Shown: in pieces, positions 18,962 to 27,167 of the stretch | Position numbering within the stretch: position 1 is the stretch's first letter | Layout: the number at the start of each line of letters is the position of its first letter | Made by a program: the position numbers and the translations under genes | NCBI GenBank assembly: GCA_900551075.1 | Contig: URVB01000010.1 | Span: forward strand, 38,023-102,022 | From: an uncultured Blautia sp. | Lineage (GTDB): Bacteria > Bacillota > Clostridia > Lachnospirales > Lachnospiraceae | Reading direction: 5' to 3' | Length of the DNA stretch: 64,000 nt | The notes under the pieces: generated by a model | What the model was told of the DNA's origin: nothing | Database searches by the model: none | What the model saw: the letters and a program-made list of their open reading frames with translations, nothing else

Positions 18962-19516
18962 CTATTTGCCGCAGTATTCCCGGAAGCCGCCCCATTTCTG
19001 GTCCTTCTCTGAAATTATCAGCTCCATGCCCTCCGGAATCGGCCACTCTATGCCGATTTCCGAATCATTCCAGGCCAGTCCGCCCTCGTCATTCGGGTGA
19101 TAAAAATCCGTGCATTTATATGCAAATTCTGCTGAATCCGAGAGTACAAGGAAGCCATGCGCAAAATTCTTCGGGATAAAGAACTGTTTTTTATTTTCTG
19201 CAGAAAGAAGAACGCCATACCACTTCCCAAAGGTGGAGGAGCCCTCCCGCAGATCCACGACAACATCAAACACCTCACCGCTGACTACACGAACCAGCTT
19301 ATCCTGCGGATAGTTGATCTGGAAATGCAGACCGCGCAGCACGCCTTTCCTGGAGCTGGACTGGTTATCCTGTACAAACTCCATATCAATTCCTGCCGCT
19401 TTATAATCATGATAATTATAGGTTTCCATAAAATAGCCGCGCTCATCCCCGTAAACGGCAGGAGTAATCACCTTTAAGCCTTCAATCTCACATGTTTCCA
19501 CTGTTATCTTACCCAA
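18962..19516 (-). CDS. rfbC: dTDP-4-dehydrorhamnose 3,5-epimerase
   Basis: Third enzyme of dTDP-L-rhamnose synthesis, a cupin-fold epimerase. Motifs include DERGYFMETYN, LRGLHFQ with the catalytic His, and VFDVVVDLR. The likely start is TTG at 19516, because GGAGG lies eight bases upstream. The ATG at 19531 overlaps that GGAGG and has no ribosome site of its own. The resulting 184 residues match the family length. It lies between rfbA and the exporter permease gene. Confidence 0.95.
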   Translation of the reverse strand: MGKITVETCEIEGLKVITPAVYGDERGYFMETYNYHDYKAAGIDMEFVQDNQSSSRKGVLRGLHFQINYPQDKLVRVVSGEVFDVVVDLREGSSTFGKWYGVLLSAENKKQFFIPKNFAHGFLVLSDSAEFAYKCTDFYHPNDEGGLAWNDSEIGIEWPIPEGMELIISEKDQKWGGFREYCGK

Positions 19517-19569
19517 TTTTATGTCCTCCATTTCGTGCGCATTTCCTGCGCAATTTGGTTTGCCGTCAA

Positions 19570-20448
19570 TTATAAGCCTTCCGCTACCTCAATCATATAT
19601 TTGCCGTAGGCAGTTTTCAGTAACGGCTGTGCCAGCCTTACAAGCTGTTCCTTTGTAATAAATCCGCGTTTATACGCAATCTCTTCAATACAGGAAATAT
19701 ATAAGCCCTGGCGTTTCTGGAATGCGGATACAAAATCAGCCGCATCCAGCAGAGAGTCATGATTTCCCGTATCCAGCCAGGCAAAGCCCCGGCCCAGAGT
19801 TTCCACCCTCAGGGCACCGCGCCTTAAATACTCATTGTTTACGCTTGTGATCTCGATTTCCCCTCTTGCGGAAGGCTTCACATTTTTGGCGATCTCTACA
19901 ACCTCATTGTCATAGAAATACAGTCCGGGTACTGCATAATTGGACTTCGGATGCTCCGGCTTCTCTTCGATAGAAAGAGCTTTGCCGTTTTCGTCAAACT
20001 CCACAACGCCATACTCTCTCGGATCCCTGACGTAGTATCCGAAGATCGTTGCCCCCTTCTCGTTTTCCGTACGCCTGTAAGCATTCAAAAGCACTCTGGA
20101 AAAGCTCTGACCATAGAAAATATTATCTCCCAGTACAAGAGCTGCCGCATCCTTTCCGATAAATTCTTCTCCAATGATAAAAGCGTCTGCAAGTCCTCTC
20201 GGTTCCTCCTGAACGGCATAGGCAAACCTCATGCCCAACTGGCTTCCATCTCCCAAAAGCTCTTCAAATACCGGAAGGTCCCGCGGAGTAGAAATGATCA
20301 AAATCTCTCTGATACCGGACAGCATCAGCGTGGACAGCGGATAATAGATCATCGGCTTGTCATATACCGGCATGATCTGTTTGGAAATTGCCTTTGTCAG
20401 CGGATATAAACGGGTTCCGGAACCGCCTGCTAAAATAATACCTTTCAT
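19570..20448 (-). CDS. rfbA: Glucose-1-phosphate thymidylyltransferase
   Basis: First enzyme of the dTDP-L-rhamnose pathway, making dTDP-glucose from dTTP and glucose-1-phosphate. The N-terminal nucleotidyltransferase signature is [13 protein letters not shown], followed by [12 protein letters not shown], a metal-binding [11 protein letters not shown] and [16 protein letters not shown]. The 292 residues are full length. A strong AAGGAGG lies upstream. It follows the second carboxypeptidase gene by 12 bp and precedes rfbC. Confidence 0.96.
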   Translation of the reverse strand: MKGIILAGGSGTRLYPLTKAISKQIMPVYDKPMIYYPLSTLMLSGIREILIISTPRDLPVFEELLGDGSQLGMRFAYAVQEEPRGLADAFIIGEEFIGKDAAALVLGDNIFYGQSFSRVLLNAYRRTENEKGATIFGYYVRDPREYGVVEFDENGKALSIEEKPEHPKSNYAVPGLYFYDNEVVEIAKNVKPSARGEIEITSVNNEYLRRGALRVETLGRGFAWLDTGNHDSLLDAADFVSAFQKRQGLYISCIEEIAYKRGFITKEQLVRLAQPLLKTAYGKYMIEVAEGL

Positions 20449-20460
20449 GGAAAATCCTCC

Positions 20461-21753
20461 TTATTTCACCCTACGTCTTCTTTTTTTGTTTTTTATTTTC
20501 AATGCGGCCAATAATACCATCAGCACGGCAAGCATGCAGCCCATGATAATGAGCAGGAGCTTTGCCGTATCCGAAAGCCCCTTCGGCTCCCCTTCGCCCT
20601 CCTGCTCCTCTGTCTCTCTCAGAAGCTCAAAAACCGAAGGTTTGTCCTCCCCATTCTGTCCGGTCTGTTCCAGGGATGCTTCCGTAGTCGGCACAGGCGT
20701 TGGTACGCCGATTCTGCCAACGCCTACATATTGCCCGTGATAAAAATACTGCCGCAGCCTTTCCCCATCCTTTTCTGTGTCATTCGTCTCCACTTCATCC
20801 ACAGTCACACCCTTCGGCACAGTCAGGATTCCCTGCTCATTCGCCTGTATCTGCTCAAAATTTGCAAAGCCGTAATCGAAAAGGTCCCTGCTGTCTGAAC
20901 AGTTCAGACCCAGATCCGGAGTGCGCATGGTAACTGCAATGTAAGTTATGCCATCCCGTTCCGCTGCTACTACCATTGTATTCATGGCTTCCTGTGTATA
21001 TCCGGTCTTTCCCCCGATGCACCCATTATAAAATAATGGAGACTCTCCGGCAAGCATAGGAACATGTGTATGCAGAACACGTTTATCACTCATATTCGTA
21101 GCCGGAATGGAATAATTTACTTTGCCTATAATTTTGCGGAAGTTTTTATTTTTCAGACCCTCCCGCATGATTTTGGCCATATCATGAGCAGTCGTATAAT
21201 GATTTTCATCCGGAAGACCGCTGGCATTGGCAAAATGTGTATTCCTGCAGCCGATCTCCACTGCCCTCTGATTCATCATTTCAACAAACCTCTCCTCAGA
21301 GCCGCCTACATACTCCGCAACCTGCGCACATACCTCATTGGCGGACTGAATAATTGCCGCATTCAGGCAGTCCTTCATGCTGAGGACCTCTCCCACCTGC
21401 ATACCGATATTCGAGCTGTCGGCCTTCACATCCCGGACGCCGGTCTCCGTAAACGTCACCTGATCCTTTAAGGAGCTGTTCTCCAACGCGACCAGTAACG
21501 TCATAATTTTCGTAATACTTGCAGGATAACGGATTTCATCCTTGCCCTTATCATATACGACGCCGCCTGTTCTGGCATCCAACAGAACGGCTGTCTCAGA
21601 ATTGATTGCAGGCGCTTTGGGCCAGCCTTCCACCTGATCGGTTGCAACGGCTGCCTGGGTCCCGTTATTCACGGCCGCAGCCTGTACAGTCACAGATGAA
21701 GCCAAAAGAGCCGCTGTCAAAAAGCCCATGATACGGCTTCTCAGTTTATTCAT
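20461..21753 (-). CDS. D-alanyl-D-alanine carboxypeptidase (PBP5/DacF-like)
   Basis: Second S11 carboxypeptidase of the locus, with all expected motifs. The signal peptide is at residues 1-25, the catalytic SxxK motif is SITKIM, SxN lies in QSANEVCA, and KTG in GGKTGYT. The C-terminus has a linker rich in Glu and Gly, a hydrophobic anchor (TAKLLLIIMGCMLAVLMVLLA) and a basic stop-transfer KKRRRR. It is about the same size as the divergent copy at 6.1-7.4 kb, but keeps the canonical active-site residues that copy lacks. It is embedded in the polysaccharide operon, between the aminotransferase gene (14 bp) and rfbA (12 bp), which links stem-peptide trimming to polymer attachment. Confidence 0.93.
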   Translation of the reverse strand: MNKLRSRIMGFLTAALLASSVTVQAAAVNNGTQAAVATDQVEGWPKAPAINSETAVLLDARTGGVVYDKGKDEIRYPASITKIMTLLVALENSSLKDQVTFTETGVRDVKADSSNIGMQVGEVLSMKDCLNAAIIQSANEVCAQVAEYVGGSEERFVEMMNQRAVEIGCRNTHFANASGLPDENHYTTAHDMAKIMREGLKNKNFRKIIGKVNYSIPATNMSDKRVLHTHVPMLAGESPLFYNGCIGGKTGYTQEAMNTMVVAAERDGITYIAVTMRTPDLGLNCSDSRDLFDYGFANFEQIQANEQGILTVPKGVTVDEVETNDTEKDGERLRQYFYHGQYVGVGRIGVPTPVPTTEASLEQTGQNGEDKPSVFELLRETEEQEGEGEPKGLSDTAKLLLIIMGCMLAVLMVLLAALKIKNKKRRRRVK

Positions 21754-21767
21754 AGTCCTCTCCTCCG

Positions 21768-22919
21768 CTAAAATGAAAATTGCAAAATTTTCTCCGTAAT
21801 GTACTCCACATCAGACATTGAAAGATTATAAAACATCGGCAAACGCAGAAGACGTTCGCTTTCTCTTGTGGTATACACATCCTCTCCGGAAAATCTCCCG
21901 AACTTCTTCCCTGCCGGAGAGCTGTGAAGGGGAATGTAATGAAAGGCACTGTAAACGCCATTCTCCCTGAGATATGAGATCAAACGGCTCCTGGTCTTTA
22001 AATCCTTCACCTTCAGATAATACATATGTGCATTGTGCTGCATCCCCTCCGGTACAAAGGGACGTTCGATCTTGCCCTCATCCTCCAGAATCTTCAGGCT
22101 CTGATGATAATAATCATAAATCTGATGACGCTTATGATTAATTTTCTGGCTCTGCTCCAACTGCGCATACAGATATGCCGCATTCATCTCACTCGGAAGA
22201 TACGAGGAGCCATAATCAATCCAGCGGTATTTGTCAATCTGCCCACGGAAAAATTTACTGCGGTCCGTGCCCTTCTCCCGCAGAATTTCCGCCCTCTCCT
22301 GGTAGGCATCATCCCGGAACAGGAGCGCACCGCCTTCTCCCATAGTATAATTCTTCGTCTCATGAAAGCTGTAGCAGCCGAAATCTCCGATCGTCCCAAG
22401 TGCCTGTCCGTGATAATACGCCTCCACTCCCTGTGCCGCATCCTCTACGACCTTCAGCCGGTATTTCCCGGCCAGCCGCATGATCTCATTCATTTCACAG
22501 CCAACGCCTGCGTAATGCACCGGAACAATGGCCTTCGTCCGCGGTGAAATCGCCTGTTCGATTAACTTTTCATCGATATTCATCGTATCCGGACGGATAT
22601 CCACAAATACAATCCTCGCTCCGAGCAGCACAAAGGCATCCGCCGTAGATACAAACGTATACGACGGCATGATCACCTCATCCCCGGTCTCTATATCACA
22701 AAGAAAGGCTGCCATTTCCAGAGCGTGTGTACAGGAGGTGGTCAAAAACACCTGATTAACAGAAAACCGTTCTTTCATCCAGGCAGAACAGTTTTTTGTG
22801 TATTGCCCATCTCCGCAGAGCATCCCCTGATCTATGGCATCCTTGATGTATTCTAATTCTTTCCCGACAAAAGCGGGTTTATTAAATGGAATTTTTTTCT
22901 TTTCCATCTTTTGATTCAT
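21768..22919 (-). CDS. dTDP-4-amino-4,6-dideoxygalactose transaminase (WecE/RffA-like)
   Basis: PLP-dependent sugar aminotransferase of the DegT/DnrJ/EryC1 family, closest by eye to WecE/RffA. That enzyme makes dTDP-4-amino-4,6-dideoxy-D-galactose from the rfbB product and glutamate. Motifs include GDEVIMPSYTFVSTA, VEDAAQGVEA and the catalytic Lys in SFHETKNYTMGEGG. The length of 383 residues is normal. GGAGA precedes the ATG. It is the first gene of the long leftward operon and diverges from the GtrB-like gene across 228 bp. It could supply an amino sugar for the decoration genes encoded to its right. Confidence 0.9.
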   Translation of the reverse strand: MNQKMEKKKIPFNKPAFVGKELEYIKDAIDQGMLCGDGQYTKNCSAWMKERFSVNQVFLTTSCTHALEMAAFLCDIETGDEVIMPSYTFVSTADAFVLLGARIVFVDIRPDTMNIDEKLIEQAISPRTKAIVPVHYAGVGCEMNEIMRLAGKYRLKVVEDAAQGVEAYYHGQALGTIGDFGCYSFHETKNYTMGEGGALLFRDDAYQERAEILREKGTDRSKFFRGQIDKYRWIDYGSSYLPSEMNAAYLYAQLEQSQKINHKRHQIYDYYHQSLKILEDEGKIERPFVPEGMQHNAHMYYLKVKDLKTRSRLISYLRENGVYSAFHYIPLHSSPAGKKFGRFSGEDVYTTRESERLLRLPMFYNLSMSDVEYITEKILQFSF

Positions 22920-23066
22920 AATTTCTCCATCTTCTCTATCGAAATTTCTCTAAAGCATTCATTATTTGTCGGCTTTTCGCCCAATATCTTTCCTATAATA
23001 TTTTATTTTCTCATACTCATGCAGTAAATTCAATCTTTATTTTTAAAATCACTTCCAAAGGAAGTA

Positions 23067-23095
23067 TTTACACTCCCAAATCAAGATGTTATAAT
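23067..23095 (+). promoter_or_regulatory. Promoter for the GtrB-like / DegT-like / ATP-grasp operon
   Basis: TTTACA (23067-23072), a 17-bp spacer and TATAAT (23090-23095), about 52 bases before the ATG at 23148. The rest of the 228-bp divergent region is AT-rich. I could not settle a single opposing promoter for the aminotransferase gene. Confidence 0.75.
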
Positions 23096-23147
23096 TGGCA
23101 GAGCAAACAATAAAGCCAAAATCCGCAAAATAAAAAGGAGGATTTGT

Positions 23148-24077
23148 ATGAGCCTGTATTCTATTGTCGTTCCGGTCTATAACTCCGAACATACTCTGGA
23201 GGAATTATACAACAGAATCAAAAATGTTTTTGCCGGCACCCTCCGTGAGGAATTCGAGATCATTCTGGTAGATGACAGCTCCCGGGACAACTCCTTTTCC
23301 GTTATGGAAAAGCTGCACCGCATGGACTCCCGTGTAAAGATCATCCAGCTTGCCAAAAATTTCGGCCAGCATCCGGCGCTTCTCTGCGGTTTTGCCCATG
23401 TATCCGGCGATTTTGTCATTACTCTGGATGATGACCTGCAGCATCCGCCTGAAGAGATTCCCAAAATGGTTCAGGCTATGAATGAACACGATGATGTTGA
23501 TGTTATCATTGCCAAATATGAAGGACGCAAGCACAATTTTATCCGCCGTCTGGGAACCAGGATTTCTGTATACGCCACTTCCAAAATGCTGAATAAGGAC
23601 CCGAATCTTGAAATTACCAGCTTTCGGCTGATGCGCCGCTTCATTGTGGATGCCATTTTAAATACAAACACTCATCTGCCCCAGATCGGCAATCTTCTTG
23701 TTCAGACCTCCGGACATATTATCAATGTCCCGGTTTCACATGATGCCCGAAAGTACGGCAGAAGCAATTATACGTTCCGTCATCTTGTCAACAGCCTGAT
23801 CTATGATATCACGACACATTCCGCCTTTCCTCTGATCGTGGTCCGGAACATCGGAATCGTCAGCTTTATCCTCAGCATTATTCTGGCTGTTTTTTATCTG
23901 GTCAGGTATTTTACCTTCGGTATTTCCGTCAAGGGCTTCACTACACTTGTCCTGCTTACACTGGGATATAACGGACTGATTCTTCTTGGTATCGGCATAC
24001 TCGGACAATATCTGATGCATGTACTGGACGAATCAAAAAAAATGCCGAACTATGTCATCCGCAAAAAAGAGCTTTGA
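23148..24077 (+). CDS. GtrB/ArnC-like polyprenyl-phosphate glycosyltransferase
   Basis: GT2 enzyme that loads a sugar from a nucleotide onto undecaprenyl phosphate at the inner face of the membrane. The catalytic domain (about residues 1-230) has SIVVPVYNSE, ILVDDSSRDNS and the DDD metal motif ITLDDDLQHPP. Two C-terminal membrane helices (about 228-255 and 262-290) are typical of GtrB/ArnC/DPM1 proteins. AAGGAGG precedes the ATG. In known three-component systems such an enzyme works with a small flippase and a GT-C transferase. The SMR pair at 26.5-27.2 kb and the DUF2142-like protein could fill those roles. Confidence 0.9.
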   Translation: MSLYSIVVPVYNSEHTLEELYNRIKNVFAGTLREEFEIILVDDSSRDNSFSVMEKLHRMDSRVKIIQLAKNFGQHPALLCGFAHVSGDFVITLDDDLQHPPEEIPKMVQAMNEHDDVDVIIAKYEGRKHNFIRRLGTRISVYATSKMLNKDPNLEITSFRLMRRFIVDAILNTNTHLPQIGNLLVQTSGHIINVPVSHDARKYGRSNYTFRHLVNSLIYDITTHSAFPLIVVRNIGIVSFILSIILAVFYLVRYFTFGISVKGFTTLVLLTLGYNGLILLGIGILGQYLMHVLDESKKMPNYVIRKKEL

Positions 24078-24096
24078 GCAGGAAAGGGATACTTGT

Positions 24097-25089
24097 ATGA
24101 AAGAAATCGGCGGTTATTTCCAACTGGAGCAGCTTTCCGGCAATGAATATTATCCGGATCTGCTCCCTTTGAATTTAGGAAGGACTGCGTTATTATACGC
24201 ACTGGAACAGCTCCATGCAAAAAAGCTGTATATACCGGACTTCATCTGTGATTCCGTATCAGATGCTCTGACTCACTGGGAAGGGAATGCCGCTGTCTAT
24301 CCGGTAGATAAAAATTTACTCCCTTCACAGGAATTCTTCAGCTCTGATGCAGGTATCAGAGAACCAGAAAGCTATCTCTATGTCATTAATTATTATGGAC
24401 AGCTCACGGATGAAATACTTAAGAAACTGCATACGCAGTATGGGAATCTCATTGTGGACAATACACACAGCTTTTTCCAGCGTCCGCTTCCCGGAATCCC
24501 CACGCTTTATTCCTGCCGGAAATATTTCGGGCTTCCGGATGGCGCATACCTCTCCCTTCCTGAAAAGCCTGAGAATTTTTCTGCGCTTCCCTTGGATTAT
24601 TCCGGCCGGAGAATGGAGCATATTCTGGGCCGCTTTGAGCACTCTGCCTCCATATATTACAGAAGGATGCTGCAAACCGCTCACAGCTTTTACGAAGAAC
24701 CTGTGAAACAGATGTCCGCACTTACCCGGAATCTTCTCCGGGGAATTGACTACTGCAAAAGCGCCGAACAGAGAGAACAGAATTTTCGGATTCTGGACGA
24801 AGCTCTCGGGAAATATCAGTCCCGGCATTTTTTAATGCCGAAGGGCCCATTTGCATATCCCTTTTATTCTCCGGATGCTCCAATGCTGAAGAAAAAGCTT
24901 GCGGAAAACAGGATTTTTGTCCCCACCTACTGGAACAACGTAATCGGGGAAGCACCAAAAGACAGCGCTGCTTATGATCTGGCCGCTCACATTCTCCCGC
25001 TTCCCATTGACCAGCGGTATCAGAAGGAGGATATGGAGCAGTTAATCTCCGCTTTTACAAATTTATTGAAGCAAGGAGGCACACCATGA
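24097..25089 (+). CDS. DegT/DnrJ-like PLP-fold protein of unknown specificity
   Basis: The 330-residue protein resembles sugar aminotransferases of the DegT family but is divergent. Recognisable points are NLGRTALLYALEQL near the N-terminus, LYIPDFICDSV, an NYYGQL segment, IVDNTHSFF in place of the usual EDxAQ, and SCRKYFGLPDGAYL where the PLP lysine would lie. The Asp normally contacting the PLP ring nitrogen may be the D of IVDNTHS. Whether it is a transaminase or a non-catalytic relative is unclear. The ATG at 24097 has AGGAAAGGGA upstream. A longer in-frame start at 24019 would overlap the previous gene by 59 bp and lacks a ribosome site. Its end overlaps the ATP-grasp start by 4 bp (ATGA). 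Confidence 0.75.
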   Translation: MKEIGGYFQLEQLSGNEYYPDLLPLNLGRTALLYALEQLHAKKLYIPDFICDSVSDALTHWEGNAAVYPVDKNLLPSQEFFSSDAGIREPESYLYVINYYGQLTDEILKKLHTQYGNLIVDNTHSFFQRPLPGIPTLYSCRKYFGLPDGAYLSLPEKPENFSALPLDYSGRRMEHILGRFEHSASIYYRRMLQTAHSFYEEPVKQMSALTRNLLRGIDYCKSAEQREQNFRILDEALGKYQSRHFLMPKGPFAYPFYSPDAPMLKKKLAENRIFVPTYWNNVIGEAPKDSAAYDLAAHILPLPIDQRYQKEDMEQLISAFTNLLKQGGTP

Positions 25090-26354
25090 CACATCGTCTG
25101 TTGATTCTCGGTTCCCTCATGGAATTTGTACAGCTTATAGAAATGGCAAAATCCAGAGGAATCTACACCATAGTCTGTGATGGATATCCGGACAGCCCGG
25201 GCAAACGTCATGCAGATAAAGCTTACGATATCCCTCCCGGAGACATTGACCGTATCGCAAAACTCTGCAGGGAGGAAAAAGCAGACGGAATCATCACCTC
25301 TTTTTCTGATTACCTGTTTGAATGTATGGTCAGGATTGCGGCCAAAGCAAATTTAAAATGCTATTTCCAGCCGGATAAACTGGAATTATACCGCAATAAG
25401 GCCGCAATGAAACAGATGCTCCGTCATCTGTCTGTCCCTACTTCCAGGTCTGTTGTTTTAAACAGGGATTTTACGGATACCCTGCTTCACCATATTCATT
25501 TTCCGGTTGCTGCAAAGCCATTGGACAAATACGGTTCCCGCGGTGTTCTTATTCTGAACTCTCCTGAAGAGATACGGCAGGAATTCGATCATATCTGTGA
25601 AACCTCTGATATCAAACAGGTACTGATCGAAGAATACAACGACGGTTATGAATTCAATATGATGACATGGATACTGGATGGACAGGTACATGTTCTCAGC
25701 ATTGCGGACCGTGAAAAAACATACGCAGATGCCAAAAGCATCCCCATCAGCACCCGTAATGTCTATCCTTCCCGTCTGATGGCGCATGTATATGACGAAG
25801 CTAAGGATATTCTCCAGAGGGTTGCCGATTATACCGGTCAAAAGGAGGGGATTCTGTCCATGCAGTTTTTCTGGAAACCGGGAGCCCCTGTTTCCGTTTG
25901 TGAGGTAGCCGGACGGTTCTTCGGGTATGAGCATGAATTAGTGGAATATTGCAGCGGACTTGCATTGGAACAACTGCTTCTGGATTATGTTTATAATGAG
26001 TCTGCACTCAGAAAAGCATTGGAGAAGCATTCTCCTTTTTTTCAAAAGCAAAGTGCAGTCCTATACTTCCATGGTAAAAACGGCATGACCGTAGCAGATC
26101 AGACAAAGGCACGCAGACTTGCCGGTCTCCCGCAGGTGTGCAGCTTCTGTGCTTTTTATCAGGAGGGAGAACGCATCGTCCCTCACGGGCCGAATCCCTA
26201 TGTACTGCGATATTATCTCACTGCCCGGACCCGCCCGGAGGCGGATGCCCTGACTGCCCGAATCTTTCTGGAAGCGGATGTCACTGATGAGCATGGACAC
26301 TCCGTTATTTACCGAAATCAAATACCGGAGTATCCCGGAGAAATCCCAACATAG
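25086..26354 (+). CDS. ATP-grasp family ligase-like protein
   Basis: Carboxylate-amine/thiol ligase fold of 422 residues. The N-terminal Rossmann-like domain (LLILGSLMEFVQLIEMAKSR) resembles PurT/carbamoyl-phosphate-synthase-type proteins. The ATP-grasp core has VAAKPLDKYGSRGV and VLIEEYNDGYEFNM. A C-terminal region of about 120 residues is unassigned. Proteins of this type join a carboxylate to an amine using ATP, so joining an amino acid or organic acid to an amino sugar is a plausible role next to an aminotransferase. This is inference. It is translationally coupled to the DegT-like gene and is followed by a bidirectional terminator. Confidence 0.82.
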   Translation: MTHRLLILGSLMEFVQLIEMAKSRGIYTIVCDGYPDSPGKRHADKAYDIPPGDIDRIAKLCREEKADGIITSFSDYLFECMVRIAAKANLKCYFQPDKLELYRNKAAMKQMLRHLSVPTSRSVVLNRDFTDTLLHHIHFPVAAKPLDKYGSRGVLILNSPEEIRQEFDHICETSDIKQVLIEEYNDGYEFNMMTWILDGQVHVLSIADREKTYADAKSIPISTRNVYPSRLMAHVYDEAKDILQRVADYTGQKEGILSMQFFWKPGAPVSVCEVAGRFFGYEHELVEYCSGLALEQLLLDYVYNESALRKALEKHSPFFQKQSAVLYFHGKNGMTVADQTKARRLAGLPQVCSFCAFYQEGERIVPHGPNPYVLRYYLTARTRPEADALTARIFLEADVTDEHGHSVIYRNQIPEYPGEIPT

Positions 26355-26426
26355 GGAGCCCATTTCTTCTATTTGGCGCACTTGCTGCGCCGGTAGTGGT
26401 ATGCCTGTGTCCCGCAGCCATGCATA

Positions 26427-26467
26427 AAAATGTACCAGCCATCCTGTCACGGAAGCTGGTACATTTT
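26427..26467. terminator. Bidirectional terminator between convergent operons
   Basis: A perfect 13-bp stem, AAAATGTACCAGC with GCTGGTACATTTT, and a 15-base loop. It has A/T-rich flanks on both sides and lies between the convergent ATP-grasp and SMR genes. Confidence 0.88.
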
Positions 26468-26479
26468 ATTTTCTTCAGT

Positions 26480-26818
26480 TCATCCAAGGGTATAAACAAA
26501 TACCCCCGCCATAATAATCAGATTTCCGATCACACGCCGTCTCGTCATCCGCTCTTTGAGAATAAAATACGATAGAAGCATCACAAAAACATAACCGAAT
26601 GTATCGATCACCGCTCCATACTTCATATCCACTCTCGTATAGGCGTACGTATTCAACAACAGCACTCCCACAAAAATGGTATAGGCAACGATCACCCTCC
26701 AATTCAGATACTCAAATATCGGATGCCGGTACTCCTGATTTGCACTTTGCTTCAAAAGCAACTGTGAAACACTGGAGAAAAACGTTCCTGCCAGCATTAA
26801 CAGCATAAATTTATTCAT
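26480..26818 (-). CDS. Four-helix SMR/EamA-type half-transporter (ArnF-like)
   Basis: A 112-residue membrane protein with four predicted helices (LMLAGTFFSSVSQLLLK; VIVAYTIFVGVLLLNTYAY; AVIDTFGYVFVMLLSYFIL; VIGNLIIMAGVFVYTL). It has the K-Q-S pattern after helix 1 seen in small multidrug-resistance relatives. Size and pairing match ArnE/ArnF, the two-subunit flippase for undecaprenyl-phosphate-aminoarabinose. Its start overlaps the end of the other SMR gene by 8 bp. With the GtrB-like transferase nearby, a heterodimeric flippase for a polyprenyl-linked sugar is the best guess. Confidence 0.78.
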   Translation of the reverse strand: MNKFMLLMLAGTFFSSVSQLLLKQSANQEYRHPIFEYLNWRVIVAYTIFVGVLLLNTYAYTRVDMKYGAVIDTFGYVFVMLLSYFILKERMTRRRVIGNLIIMAGVFVYTLG

Positions 26819-27167
26819 AATCCTGCACCACCAATACCCCGGCTAATACCAGGATTAGCCCGATTATGTTTTCTGCGGTCAGGACTTCATGAAAAATCAG
26901 GACCGCCCATAGCTGAGACCAGATCAGATATACGCTCTTATTGGCATAGGCAACATTCAGGTCAAACCTCTTAATTACCTTCTGCCATACAAGCGCATAA
27001 ATGAAACAGTTCAAAAGCATCAAAAACAGAAAAATATATAAGCCGATTCCATAAATGCCGTGTTTATTAAACTCATTGGAAGCCATTTTCATAAACACAG
27101 AGGTCAGTGAAAACACCAGAATACTCAGATGCAGGAATACGTAATTCCTGATTTTCCCTTTTGTCAT
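26811..27167 (-). CDS. Four-helix SMR/EamA-type half-transporter (ArnE-like)
   Basis: A 118-residue partner of the following gene, with four helices (VFLHLSILVFSLTSVFMK; GIGLYIFLFLMLLNCFIYAL; VYLIWSQLWAVLIFHEVL; IIGLILVLAGVLVVQ). The conserved NKSVYLIWSQLWAVLIF region resembles EamA half-proteins. The ATG overlaps the rfbB stop (ATGA), so it is coupled to dTDP-glucose 4,6-dehydratase. Splitting a flippase into two unequal overlapping genes points to an obligate heterodimer, as with ArnE/ArnF. Generic drug or metabolite export is the alternative. Confidence 0.78.
   Translation of the reverse strand: MTKGKIRNYVFLHLSILVFSLTSVFMKMASNEFNKHGIYGIGLYIFLFLMLLNCFIYALVWQKVIKRFDLNVAYANKSVYLIWSQLWAVLIFHEVLTAENIIGLILVLAGVLVVQDYE

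Noticed and set aside
24019..24096. Longer N-terminus for the DegT-like gene
   Set aside because: It would overlap the GtrB-like gene by 59 bp and has no ribosome site, whereas 24097 has a good one.
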